NCBI GenBank assembly: GCA_002717185.1
Contig: PBDC01000054.1
Span: 1 to 14,746 of the forward strand
Source of the DNA: Rhodospirillaceae bacterium
GTDB lineage: Bacteria; Pseudomonadota; Alphaproteobacteria; UBA8366; GCA-2717185
Length of the DNA: 14,746 nucleotides
Reading direction: 5' to 3'
Each line of letters begins with the position of its first letter. The stretch's first letter is position 1. The position numbers and the translations under genes are program-made. The notes below the pieces were generated by a model that saw only the letters and a list, made by a program, of their open reading frames with translations, had not been told where the DNA came from and did no database searches. Of this stretch, positions 8,023 to 14,641 are shown in pieces.

Positions 8023-8038
8023 TTCCAAGGTTCCAAGG
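8023..8038. repeat. Perfect tandem octamer
   Basis: TTCCAAGG occurs twice in direct succession (8023-8030 and 8031-8038), 14 nt after the inverted repeat ending at 8009. No further copy was noticed nearby. Its role is unknown. Confidence 0.5.
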
Positions 8039-8331
8039 AAAACACCCAATAGTCCGCAATGGAAAACAACAGCAGCGACAACAAAAGGTCTTCTCAATAG
8101 CCATAGCGGATTAAAGGGTCCAAGATAGATGACCAGCTGCACAGCACCCGTTGGTCCCGATGGTTGTATTAGAACAACATGGTGTTGGTTGGGAAACGTG
8201 CAGGAAATATTGCGAGTTGAACGGAATGAGCGCATTAACAGTAACTACGTGGCTCAAAACAACTAAAGCAAACACCGTTCTTTCTTAGCGTTGGCGAAAT
8301 CTATAAGGCAAACCCGCGGAACATCGATGAT

Positions 8332-9363
8332 ATGAAGGATGCCGTATTCGATTATAGAAGCGATTTATTGGTCCCACCGACTCCGTCAATAAAGGCTGCA
8401 GTAGCCGCTGCGCTAGACCAAACACCAGAGTTTGAGCTCCGGGGCGGAGCACAACAAACGGAGCTTGAAGAAAGGATCTCCACCCTACTGGGGAAGGAAG
8501 ATTCTCTTCTCTTCCCGACTTGCACCATGGCGAACCAGACGGCGCTGATCCTACATTGTCGACCTGGCGATGCTGCAATATCGGTAAGTGACGCGCATAT
8601 GATCACTTCAGAGGCTGGTGCGCCAGCCAGTCTCGCCGGTGCCATCGTGCATGCTGTTTCGGGTGAGAACGGTATTCCGGATATCGAGACGGTCGCGATG
8701 CACCTAGAAGCACCTGCCAACGCCATCACACCTCGGGTGACGGCATTATTATTGGAAAATACGCACCTTCGGTCGGGCGGCCGCACGCTCGACCCGTCGA
8801 GCACTGCCAAACACCGTGCCTTGGCGGACAAAGCCGGAATTGCCATCCATCTCGATGGTGCGCGTCTGTTCAATGCTGCGGTCGCAACCGACAAGCCGTT
8901 ATCTGACCTAGCTGTGATCGGCGACACGGTTTCGCTTAGCCTGAATAAGGGGCTAGGCGCACCTTTCGGCGCCATGCTTGCTGGGCCAAAAGCCTTGATC
9001 GATGAAGCACTGCGCATTCGCCACCGGTTGGGCGGCGGCTTCCGCCCCACCGCAATGATAGCCGCGGCAGCACTGGCAGCACTCAAATCATACGATCACA
9101 TTGCAGACGACCATCGCCGGGCGCAAGCTTTGGCGGCATCTTTGGACGCGATACCCGGCCTAACGGTTACGCCCGTTGAAACTAATATTCTATTCGTATC
9201 CATAAATGCAGATGCGCGAGATTTTGTCAGGAAACTCGATCAACAAAACGTAAAAGTTTTGCCTTACGGCACCGGCCGAATTCGATTAGTTATGCATCGG
9301 GGTATCGACGATGATGGCGTCTCATACACAGTAGAAGCCTTCGCAGCTGTCCTTCCGATCTAA
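8332..9363 (+). CDS. Threonine aldolase family PLP enzyme (beta-eliminating lyase fold)
   Basis: This 343-residue fold-type I PLP enzyme looks like a low-specificity L-threonine aldolase, which cleaves beta-hydroxy amino acids to glycine and an aldehyde. It shows YRSDLLV (8-14), TMANQTAL (65-72), SDAHM with the PLP-stacking His89, LENTHLRSGG (141-150), HLDGARLFNA (173-182, Asp175 and Arg178) and SLNKGLGAPFGA (203-214), where Lys206 should bind PLP. A late RIRLVMHR motif offers the second carboxylate-binding Arg. The usual VYGEDPT loop near residue 35 is replaced by FELRGGA, SDTVT by SDLLV and THNRGG by THLRSGG, so the substrate may differ from threonine. The start is the only reasonable ATG, with a weak ribosome binding site. 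This is the only plus-strand protein gene, and its TAA stop overlaps the tail of the SDR gene. Confidence 0.85.
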   Translation: MKDAVFDYRSDLLVPPTPSIKAAVAAALDQTPEFELRGGAQQTELEERISTLLGKEDSLLFPTCTMANQTALILHCRPGDAAISVSDAHMITSEAGAPASLAGAIVHAVSGENGIPDIETVAMHLEAPANAITPRVTALLLENTHLRSGGRTLDPSSTAKHRALADKAGIAIHLDGARLFNAAVATDKPLSDLAVIGDTVSLSLNKGLGAPFGAMLAGPKALIDEALRIRHRLGGGFRPTAMIAAAALAALKSYDHIADDHRRAQALAASLDAIPGLTVTPVETNILFVSINADARDFVRKLDQQNVKVLPYGTGRIRLVMHRGIDDDGVSYTVEAFAAVLPI

Positions 9364-10292
9364 CCATCCACCTCATAGGGTGGAGCGACCCTTGGGACCT
9401 CACTCATGATCGTGCCGGGTATATCCTCAATCAGTTCTTCGATACTGAACAACCCATCACCACCTTTATGCAACGCCTTAAGCTCTTCACCGAAATAGTA
9501 GTTATGGATACGGCCGCGCTCGACGTGGAAAACTTGACCATTGATGTCCAGCGCTTTGTCAGTGCAAAGGTAAGCTACCATTGGTGCGATATGTTCGGGG
9601 CCGCGTGGCCGGCTGGCACGGTCGAACTGCTCCTGGGTCATAAGACCGCTTTCTAGCTTGCGTTTACGATTGGCGATCACCGCGTCGTTGATTGTCATGC
9701 GTGTATCAGCTGATGGGCAGATTGCGTTGGCCGTAATCCCGTAACGACTCGTTTCCTTGGCAATAGACCGGGTCAGCCCAATAATGCCAGCTTTGGCCGC
9801 GCTGTAATTGCACTGCCCTACCGATCCCTTGAAGGCATCCGACGAAAAATTCACGATGCGGCCAGATTTTGCCGTGCGCATATGTTTGATTACGTGATGG
9901 GACATCGCCCAGTGCCCCTTCAGGTGAACGGACACAACGAGATCAAAGTCCTCCTCCGTCATGTTCCAGATCATGCGTTCACGCAGTAGACCAGCTACAT
10001 TGACCAAAATATCTATCTTACCGTGATCATCGACGACCTTCTGCACCATCTGGCCGGCGGCGGCATAGTCGGCGACGGAATTATAGTTCGCTTCTGCCTT
10101 GCCGCCCGCTGCTTCAATTTCGGAGACAACTTCGTCCGCTGGCGTGTCGCCAGTGGCCTCCTCGCCATTGCGCCCAACACCGGGGTCGTTAACCGTGACG
10201 ATCGCGCCCTGCTTTGCCAGCAAAAGCGCCACTTGCTTGCCGATACCGCGGCCAGCACCGGTAACAATCGCAGTTTTCCCTTCTAGATGCAT
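9360..10292 (-). CDS. SDR-family dehydrogenase, 3-hydroxyacyl-CoA (multifunctional enzyme type 2)-like
   Basis: This 310-residue classical short-chain dehydrogenase has the nucleotide-binding TGAGRGIG (11-18), a catalytic Ser around 150-151 in NFSSDAFKG, Tyr163 and Lys167 in YSAAKAG. The NNAG motif is altered to NVAG (98-101). The stretch GGKAEANYNSV (63-73), the long loop after the NDPG segment and VHLKGHW (122-128) resemble the dehydrogenase domain of peroxisomal multifunctional enzyme type 2 (17beta-HSD4), which oxidises (R)-3-hydroxyacyl-CoA. A tail of about 50 residues follows the core fold. It is the last gene of the minus-strand operon, starting 26 nt after the second acyl-CoA dehydrogenase, with a strong GAGGAG (10299-10304) 6 nt before the ATG. 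Together with the acyl-CoA dehydrogenases it suggests a beta-oxidation-like sequence. Substrate and stereochemistry are inferred. Confidence 0.88.
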   Translation of the reverse strand: MHLEGKTAIVTGAGRGIGKQVALLLAKQGAIVTVNDPGVGRNGEEATGDTPADEVVSEIEAAGGKAEANYNSVADYAAAGQMVQKVVDDHGKIDILVNVAGLLRERMIWNMTEEDFDLVVSVHLKGHWAMSHHVIKHMRTAKSGRIVNFSSDAFKGSVGQCNYSAAKAGIIGLTRSIAKETSRYGITANAICPSADTRMTINDAVIANRKRKLESGLMTQEQFDRASRPRGPEHIAPMVAYLCTDKALDINGQVFHVERGRIHNYYFGEELKALHKGGDGLFSIEELIEDIPGTIMSEVPRVAPPYEVDG

Positions 10293-10318
10293 TTTAATCT
10301 CCTCAGAACTTTCTCCAT

Positions 10319-11464
10319 CTAGCCGAGCTCAAGCTCCTGCGCGATAGTTTTGCGATGATCCAACGCCGTGCCCAGTCGCATGCTCCAAGCTGCGGCTCTG
10401 CGATACCAAAGTTGTTGGTCGAACTCTTTCACTTGCGCGTAACCGCCATGAATTTGGTTGGCTTCGCGTATCACCATTTGACATCGCTCATTAGTGAATG
10501 CTTTCGCTGCCGCTGCGGGCAGGGCCACGTCAAAACCTTGTGCGATGTGCCATGCGGCCTCTCGGGTCAACAGTTCAGCGCCATCAACCCATGTGATCAT
10601 GTCAGCGCAAAGATGCTGGATCGCTTGAAAGGAGCCGATCGGGTGGCCGAACGCTATACGCTCCTTGGCATATTCGAAGGCGCGTTCCGCTGCGTGTCGC
10701 GTAGCGCCAACGACGAGCGCACAATTCAGTACCACTGCTCTCTCCAGCATCGGTTTAGCCAACGCCCAACCCGCATCAACCTTACCTACCAGCGCGTCGC
10801 CATCGACATGTACGTCCTCGAACAATACCTCCGACTGCGTATCACCGCCCATAGCACGCTGCGCCGTCGCAGCTACGCCATCCGCACCGGTATCGACAAG
10901 CAGCAAAGTAACGCCGTCTTTAGGCCCAGCAGACGGATCGGTCCGAACCGCGACGAGACAATAGTCAGCAACTTCGAATGCCTCGACGAACCTTTTCGTG
11001 CCATTCAAAAGCCAACCGTTCCCGTCCGGTTCGGCATTTATGGCCACCGCTTCCGGACCCACACCAGGCATTCTTTCGTTCCACGCCCAGGTCAAAACAG
11101 CCTCACCCGCCGCAGCTTTACTTAAAACTCCTTCTGCCATTGGGCCGCCCTCGCGCGCGGCAACAGCATCCGCGAGGGCCAGGCTCGCGACGATATGCGG
11201 ATGCAGTGGCACGGGCGCAAGCGCGCGCCCGGCTTCCTCGAAAAGTAAGCAGAGTTGCGTGAAGGGAGCCTCACTGCCACCCTGCATCGCTGGCAAGGCG
11301 AGCCCTAGCCATCCAAGATTCGCCAGTTGTTGCCACATCTCCCTATCAAGGGTTTCTCCGCCATCTTCGATGCGGCGGACCCGGTCAACATCACATTCAG
11401 CATCGAAATATTGCCGGATTGCCTCTTGGATAATCCGTTCGTCTTCGTCAAGAAGGACGTCCAT
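10319..11464 (-). CDS. Acyl-CoA dehydrogenase, subunit with catalytic-type Glu
   Basis: This is an FAD-dependent acyl-CoA dehydrogenase family protein of 381 residues, taking the ATG at 11462-11464. The frame stays open to a TTG at 11488 inside the upstream gene, but MDVLLDEDERII is a typical family N-terminus. Visible are WLGLALP (52-58), a middle beta domain, MLERAVVLNCALVVGATRHAAERA (about 239-262, Glu241 at the position used as base by isovaleryl-CoA-type enzymes), AFGHPIGSFQAIQH (about 271-284, FAD contact) and QIHGGYAQ (337-344). The usual TEP-x-AGSD flavin segment is degenerate (TWAWNERMPG). The gene starts 4 nt after the stop of the other acyl-CoA dehydrogenase, a layout typical of heteromeric enzymes such as the steroid side-chain dehydrogenases of actinobacteria. 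The acyl substrate is unknown. Confidence 0.92.
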   Translation of the reverse strand: MDVLLDEDERIIQEAIRQYFDAECDVDRVRRIEDGGETLDREMWQQLANLGWLGLALPAMQGGSEAPFTQLCLLFEEAGRALAPVPLHPHIVASLALADAVAAREGGPMAEGVLSKAAAGEAVLTWAWNERMPGVGPEAVAINAEPDGNGWLLNGTKRFVEAFEVADYCLVAVRTDPSAGPKDGVTLLLVDTGADGVAATAQRAMGGDTQSEVLFEDVHVDGDALVGKVDAGWALAKPMLERAVVLNCALVVGATRHAAERAFEYAKERIAFGHPIGSFQAIQHLCADMITWVDGAELLTREAAWHIAQGFDVALPAAAAKAFTNERCQMVIREANQIHGGYAQVKEFDQQLWYRRAAAWSMRLGTALDHRKTIAQELELG

Positions 11465-11468
11465 GACG

Positions 11469-12638
11469 CTATTCGCGCGGCAGTTCAAGGCCGCGCCGGG
11501 CGATCGCGGTGCGCATTACCTGGGTGCTGCCGTGTCCGAAGGTGGAGACCATGGCGCTGACATATTGCCGCGGGAAACTTCCGCCATTAGGCGCCTGGTC
11601 TTCGTTCCAAAGCTGATGATAGTCTCCCATTATCTGGCTCGCCGCCTCAGTCGCGCGAACCTGGAATTCAGGACCCCAGACTTTCTCTGACGAAATTTGA
11701 TAGGGCGGGTTCTCGCCGCGACGCACCATCGACAGGCTGCGCATGGTGAAAAGCTTTGCGACGCGCGCTTCGCAGTAAAGCTGCGCCACCTTGTCCTGTA
11801 CGACCGGGTCTTTTGCCATTTCGCGGCCAATCTCGTCTTCCTTCAGGAAGCCTAGCAAATCTTCAAAGGGTGAGACGTAAGTGCAGTAGCGGCGCGCGCC
11901 AGCTCTGCCGAGGTTTAGAGCGCTGGCGCCGATATACCAACCCTTGTTGCGCTCGCCCAGCAACGTATCCTTGGGCACCCGCACGTCTTCGAAGAACACC
12001 TCGTTAGTGCGCCCCCCCGGAAGAGTCTGGAGCGGCCTCACGGTGATGCCGGGCGTATTCATTGGCACCAAAAAAATCGATATGCCCTTGTGCTTCGGCG
12101 CTTCAGCATCCGTGCGGGCCATGAGGTAAATGTGCGAACTTTGTTCGGCACGCGTCGTAAAGACCTTCTGGCCATTGATTATAAATCCATCCTCGTCCTC
12201 AACGGCCCGCGTCTTTAACGATCCTAGATCAGTGCCGCCGCTCGGCTCCGAATAGCCCAGTGCAAAGGTAACTTCACCTTTTACGATACGCGGCAGAAAA
12301 TATTTCTTCTGATCCTCGGTACCGGCAAACATGATCGCCGGCGCCTGCTCAATGAAGTTACCGAGGTTCAGTGGCACCCTGGCTCGGGCCAGTTCCTCCT
12401 CGAAGATGTATTGGTCGATCAGGTCAGCGTTACGGCCACCATATTCCTCTGGCCAGCTCATGCCTATCCAGCCACGGTCACCAATTTTGCCAATTAGTTC
12501 CTTGGTCAGAGGTCCGAGCCCATGACCCGCAGCGGACTGCTTCATTTCCTTGCGGATGTCACCGGAGACATTTTCGTCAAGAAATTGACGTATCTCGGCG
12601 CGGAACGACTCGTTCTCCAGGGTGAAGCCAAAATTCAT
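11469..12638 (-). CDS. Acyl-CoA dehydrogenase, subunit lacking an obvious catalytic Glu
   Basis: This 389-residue protein has the complete acyl-CoA dehydrogenase fold: helical N-domain with GWIGMSWPEEYGG (56-68), flavin-contact YSEPSGGTDLGSLKTRA (129-145), FTTRAEQSSH (160-169), the beta domain with FFEDVRVP (215-222), and a C-terminal STFGHGSTQVMRTAIARRGL (365-384). Neither usual catalytic-base position holds Glu. The C-terminal YEG of short- and medium-chain enzymes reads GHG (His369), and the isovaleryl-type position reads LNLGRAGA (Gly244). Its partner encoded 4 nt downstream keeps a Glu at the latter site, which suggests a heteromer with this subunit contributing mainly flavin binding. 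The ATG has a weak GGAG 9 nt upstream. The gene lies 66 nt downstream of the AcnX small subunit. The family call is firm; the subunit roles are inferred. Confidence 0.93.
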   Translation of the reverse strand: MNFGFTLENESFRAEIRQFLDENVSGDIRKEMKQSAAGHGLGPLTKELIGKIGDRGWIGMSWPEEYGGRNADLIDQYIFEEELARARVPLNLGNFIEQAPAIMFAGTEDQKKYFLPRIVKGEVTFALGYSEPSGGTDLGSLKTRAVEDEDGFIINGQKVFTTRAEQSSHIYLMARTDAEAPKHKGISIFLVPMNTPGITVRPLQTLPGGRTNEVFFEDVRVPKDTLLGERNKGWYIGASALNLGRAGARRYCTYVSPFEDLLGFLKEDEIGREMAKDPVVQDKVAQLYCEARVAKLFTMRSLSMVRRGENPPYQISSEKVWGPEFQVRATEAASQIMGDYHQLWNEDQAPNGGSFPRQYVSAMVSTFGHGSTQVMRTAIARRGLELPRE

Positions 12639-12704
12639 GGATAGTCACTCCGACGCTACTTGTCTGAACTAAAAGCGTAATCCCCACGTAGAAGGATCGC
12701 AAAT

Positions 12705-13112
12705 TTACTTTACCGTCACGATGCCCGCCTGCGGTTCAACGATCAAGTGATCGCCGGTCTTGATCAGGGTTGTGACGTCACCATCCTCGAACCGGTCGCA
12801 CATCGGCAGATCGGCGAGCGCCGCCCCTTGCGCCAGGATTGTGTTTGCCGTGTTAAATAGTATTGCTTTGGGGCATACGTCGCGCGATTTCATCTCATGC
12901 AGCATCCATGCCGACGCTACGCCACCCTTGGCCGTGTTCAATACTAGTATCTTGTCCTTGTATGACTGACCGTAAAGCTTGTGCGCCTTACGCGAGAATA
13001 CACCCTCAAGTCGATCGAGATCGTAACGGGCGGAGAAATTGTCATCAGCCACCAGCGCCTCTCCTTCAACAAGGCCCCCTATCCCCTTGTGGCATTTTAG
13101 TTCGCGGCTCAT
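12705..13112 (-). CDS. Aconitase X small (swivel, DUF126) subunit
   Basis: This is a 135-residue swivel-domain protein of the AcnX/DUF126 family, the partner of the large subunit encoded just upstream. The family pattern is visible: a short leading strand region, GEALV (about 17-21), FSARYDLD with the DRxxG-type segment DRLEGVF, LVLNTAKGGVASAWML (the conserved loop over the active site), PKAILFNTANTILAQGAAL with the small-residue substrate loop, and a C-terminal GDHLIVEPQAGIVTV. The ATG at 13110-13112 forms an ATGA overlap with the stop of the large-subunit gene. A longer frame reaching 13145 would lie inside the large-subunit gene and adds residues that do not look like the family, so the ATGA start is preferred. 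Function depends on the large subunit. Confidence 0.92.
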   Translation of the reverse strand: MSRELKCHKGIGGLVEGEALVADDNFSARYDLDRLEGVFSRKAHKLYGQSYKDKILVLNTAKGGVASAWMLHEMKSRDVCPKAILFNTANTILAQGAALADLPMCDRFEDGDVTTLIKTGDHLIVEPQAGIVTVK

Positions 13113-14335
13113 TGGATCTCTCCCGAGATGGCGGCGGCCACGCATTCCTCCATACTGGCGAGTGCAGGTTCGTAGCCGTAGCCGCCAAGGATATTAACAA
13201 TCTTCGCCGAATTGCTTAGCAGCCGCGTCCAGCCATTGGCCTCGCCGATTTCGCGAGCATACTGATTGTAGAAACAGGTCCCTTCCAAAACTTTAGCTCC
13301 AGCTCCTTCAATCGTTTCAACAAAGCCCATTCGCATCGCGTCGGCATAGACTTGAGGAGAGGTACAAACGATGACGGCGGTCGCGAAAATATTGCCATCA
13401 CACATCCCCGCCACAGCCTGCATCTCGACGATGGAGAGTTGAGGCGCAGCAAAAACCACTACATCGACCTTGTCGCCTTTGCCGCCAAAACTGGATCGGA
13501 ATGCATCAAGGTCGGCTGCTGTAATCTCCTCAACCGGCAGATCATGCCCTCCAACATCGGCTAGGCTCTGCGCTTCCGGAGTGATGCCAGCGAGATGAAA
13601 TAGCGGCGTCGACCCGTAGCTAGCCATCGCGGCCCCGAGATGCTTCATCTCGTCCGACGTCGGCACGACTTGCAGTCCTTCGATGACCGGAACCTCCCAG
13701 TAGGAACCGGCCTTAGTCCCCGAGACCGCGCCAAGCACACCCCAATCGGTCAATTCCCGTGGTTGTTCGGTGACACGAAATCGACGCGTCGCCTGACGGT
13801 TCTCATCCAGATGCAACCCATATCGCGGTGTACGACCCGTCAGCCCAGCTGCCAGTGCCGAGGGACCGCCCTCAAAATTTGAGCGAGCGCCGCAAGCACT
13901 GTTGGAATAAATCACCACCCCGGTATCGCCATATGCCACATGATCCCCCAATATCGGGGGCATGATGGTCTGATAATTAACGCAGGTGTTCGTCATCAAA
14001 ATGCCCATGCGCGTGCACGCCGCGATAGTACGGCGGTCGATATCGGCCATCTCTTCTGTCTGGCCAAGCGGCTGGTAGTAGTTTAAATCGACGCCCCGAG
14101 GATCGGTGATCATCGGTATCGAAACCTGTGCGCCATTGTCAGCCAAATTTTCTAGGAAACTTACCCCGGGATCGCCGACAGATTCAGGGTCTATCATCAT
14201 ATGCGCCTGACTGACTGGAACCAGATCGACGGCGTCGAACATTTCGCCAACCTTGATCTGATGGTCAGTCGCCCAGCGACGCGCCTCGCCCTGCTCGCCA
14301 GCGAGCATGGCCCTTTCCTCATCCGTCAACTTCAC
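13109..14335 (-). CDS. Aconitase X large (catalytic, DUF521) subunit
   Basis: This 408-residue AcnX catalytic subunit is a hydro-lyase of the aconitase superfamily. The N-terminus MKLTDEERAMLAGEQGEA, VSQAHMM (41-47), NTCVNYQT (116-123), SNSACGARSNFEGGP (144-158), APQLSIVEM (297-305), VCTSPQVY (323-330), EGTCFYN (351-357) and GGYGYEP (384-390) follow the family. Cys118, Cys148 and Cys354 are candidates for the iron-sulfur cluster ligands. Characterised AcnX enzymes are cis-3-hydroxy-L-proline dehydratase (bacteria) and phosphomevalonate dehydratase (archaea). Neither role is supported by the neighbours here, which are acyl-CoA dehydrogenases, an SDR and a dienelactone-type hydrolase. The GTG start is set by GAGGGAG (14344-14350) 8 nt upstream. 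It follows the DUF6295-like gene by 13 nt and overlaps the small-subunit start as ATGA. The family is certain; the substrate is not. Confidence 0.93.
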   Translation of the reverse strand: MKLTDEERAMLAGEQGEARRWATDHQIKVGEMFDAVDLVPVSQAHMMIDPESVGDPGVSFLENLADNGAQVSIPMITDPRGVDLNYYQPLGQTEEMADIDRRTIAACTRMGILMTNTCVNYQTIMPPILGDHVAYGDTGVVIYSNSACGARSNFEGGPSALAAGLTGRTPRYGLHLDENRQATRRFRVTEQPRELTDWGVLGAVSGTKAGSYWEVPVIEGLQVVPTSDEMKHLGAAMASYGSTPLFHLAGITPEAQSLADVGGHDLPVEEITAADLDAFRSSFGGKGDKVDVVVFAAPQLSIVEMQAVAGMCDGNIFATAVIVCTSPQVYADAMRMGFVETIEGAGAKVLEGTCFYNQYAREIGEANGWTRLLSNSAKIVNILGGYGYEPALASMEECVAAAISGEIQ

Positions 14336-14343
14336 CGATCTGT

Positions 14344-14350
14344 CTCCCTC
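14344..14350 (-). promoter_or_regulatory. Ribosome binding site of the AcnX large subunit, fixes the GTG start
   Basis: The minus strand reads GAGGGAG, 8 nt before the GTG at 14333-14335. The site overlaps the TGA stop codon of the preceding small gene (14349-14351), so termination there and initiation of AcnX are probably coupled. Confidence 0.65.
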
Positions 14351-14636
14351 AAACAGAACGGATATTTGTGTTTAACTCAACTAGCTCCTCATCGGCCTGT
14401 TCGATCGCACGAGAAAGTGCGCCTCGCAACGCCTTCGCCGATTCCAGGGTTAGTTCGACAGCAGTTCGTGTGCCAGGACCGTTACCGTTATTCATGAAGT
14501 CAATTGTAATCGCTTCATCCAATAATGCATGGTGCGGATGGTCGTAGCAGACAACCGCCTGGCTCAATTTGAACCAGGCGTTGCCGTCTTTGCCCTTACC
14601 TTCCGCGTCGACGATTTCAACGATGGAGGTACACAT
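14349..14636 (-). CDS. DUF6295-like small protein of unknown function
   Basis: This 95-residue soluble protein begins MCTSIVEIVDAEG and contains GNAWFKLSQAVVCYDHPHH (about 18-36), ITIDF (43-47), GPGTRTAVEL (53-62) and a charged, probably helical C-terminus from about 65. From memory it fits the small family annotated DUF6295, whose members start MCT and carry a YDHP-H motif; this was not checked by search. The ATG at 14634-14636 is chosen because the MCT start matches that family. The frame continues to 14735 but would overlap the hydrolase gene. Cys2, Cys30, His33, His35 and His36 could bind metal, and removal of the initiator Met would expose Cys2. It sits between the hydrolase (5-nt gap) and AcnX (13-nt gap), so a role in the same pathway is likely. 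No activity is known to me. Confidence 0.75.
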   Translation of the reverse strand: MCTSIVEIVDAEGKGKDGNAWFKLSQAVVCYDHPHHALLDEAITIDFMNNGNGPGTRTAVELTLESAKALRGALSRAIEQADEELVELNTNIRSV

Positions 14637-14641
14637 GTCAG

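Larger units (their letters stand above)
7606..8331. other. Long intergenic region between divergent genes
   Basis: About 725 nt separate the start of the lyase gene (minus strand) from the aldolase gene (plus strand). Frames of up to about 84 codons exist on both strands, but they mirror each other, have odd composition and resemble nothing. The region contains several repeats. A near-perfect inverted repeat GCCTCCAGC (7656-7664) / GCTGGAGCC (7714-7722) lies just upstream of the lyase gene. A perfect 8-bp inverted repeat AGACCTCG (7960-7967) / CGAGGTCT (8002-8009) lies in the middle. A tandem TTCCAAGG TTCCAAGG is at 8023-8038. Both divergent promoters and any operators should be here, but no confident promoter could be assigned. 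Confidence 0.5.

Noticed and set aside
7850..8114. 84-codon frames on both strands in the divergent spacer
   Set aside because: They mirror each other over the same bases, are Cys- or Arg-rich in an unnatural way, and lack a convincing ribosome binding site.
8352..9086. 244-codon minus-strand frame opposite the aldolase gene
   Set aside because: It is antisense to a gene with clear PLP-enzyme motifs; the composition is that of a shadow frame.
11465..11488. TTG start of the second acyl-CoA dehydrogenase at 11488
   Set aside because: It lies inside the upstream gene with no ribosome binding site; the ATG at 11464 gives a typical family N-terminus.
10355..11690. Long plus-strand frames of 256 and 230 codons opposite the acyl-CoA dehydrogenases
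   Set aside because: Both lie antisense to well-recognised enzymes and resemble no known protein.
13113..13145. N-terminal extension of the AcnX small subunit up to 13145
   Set aside because: It would lie within the large-subunit gene and adds residues unlike the family; the ATGA overlap start at 13112 fits better.
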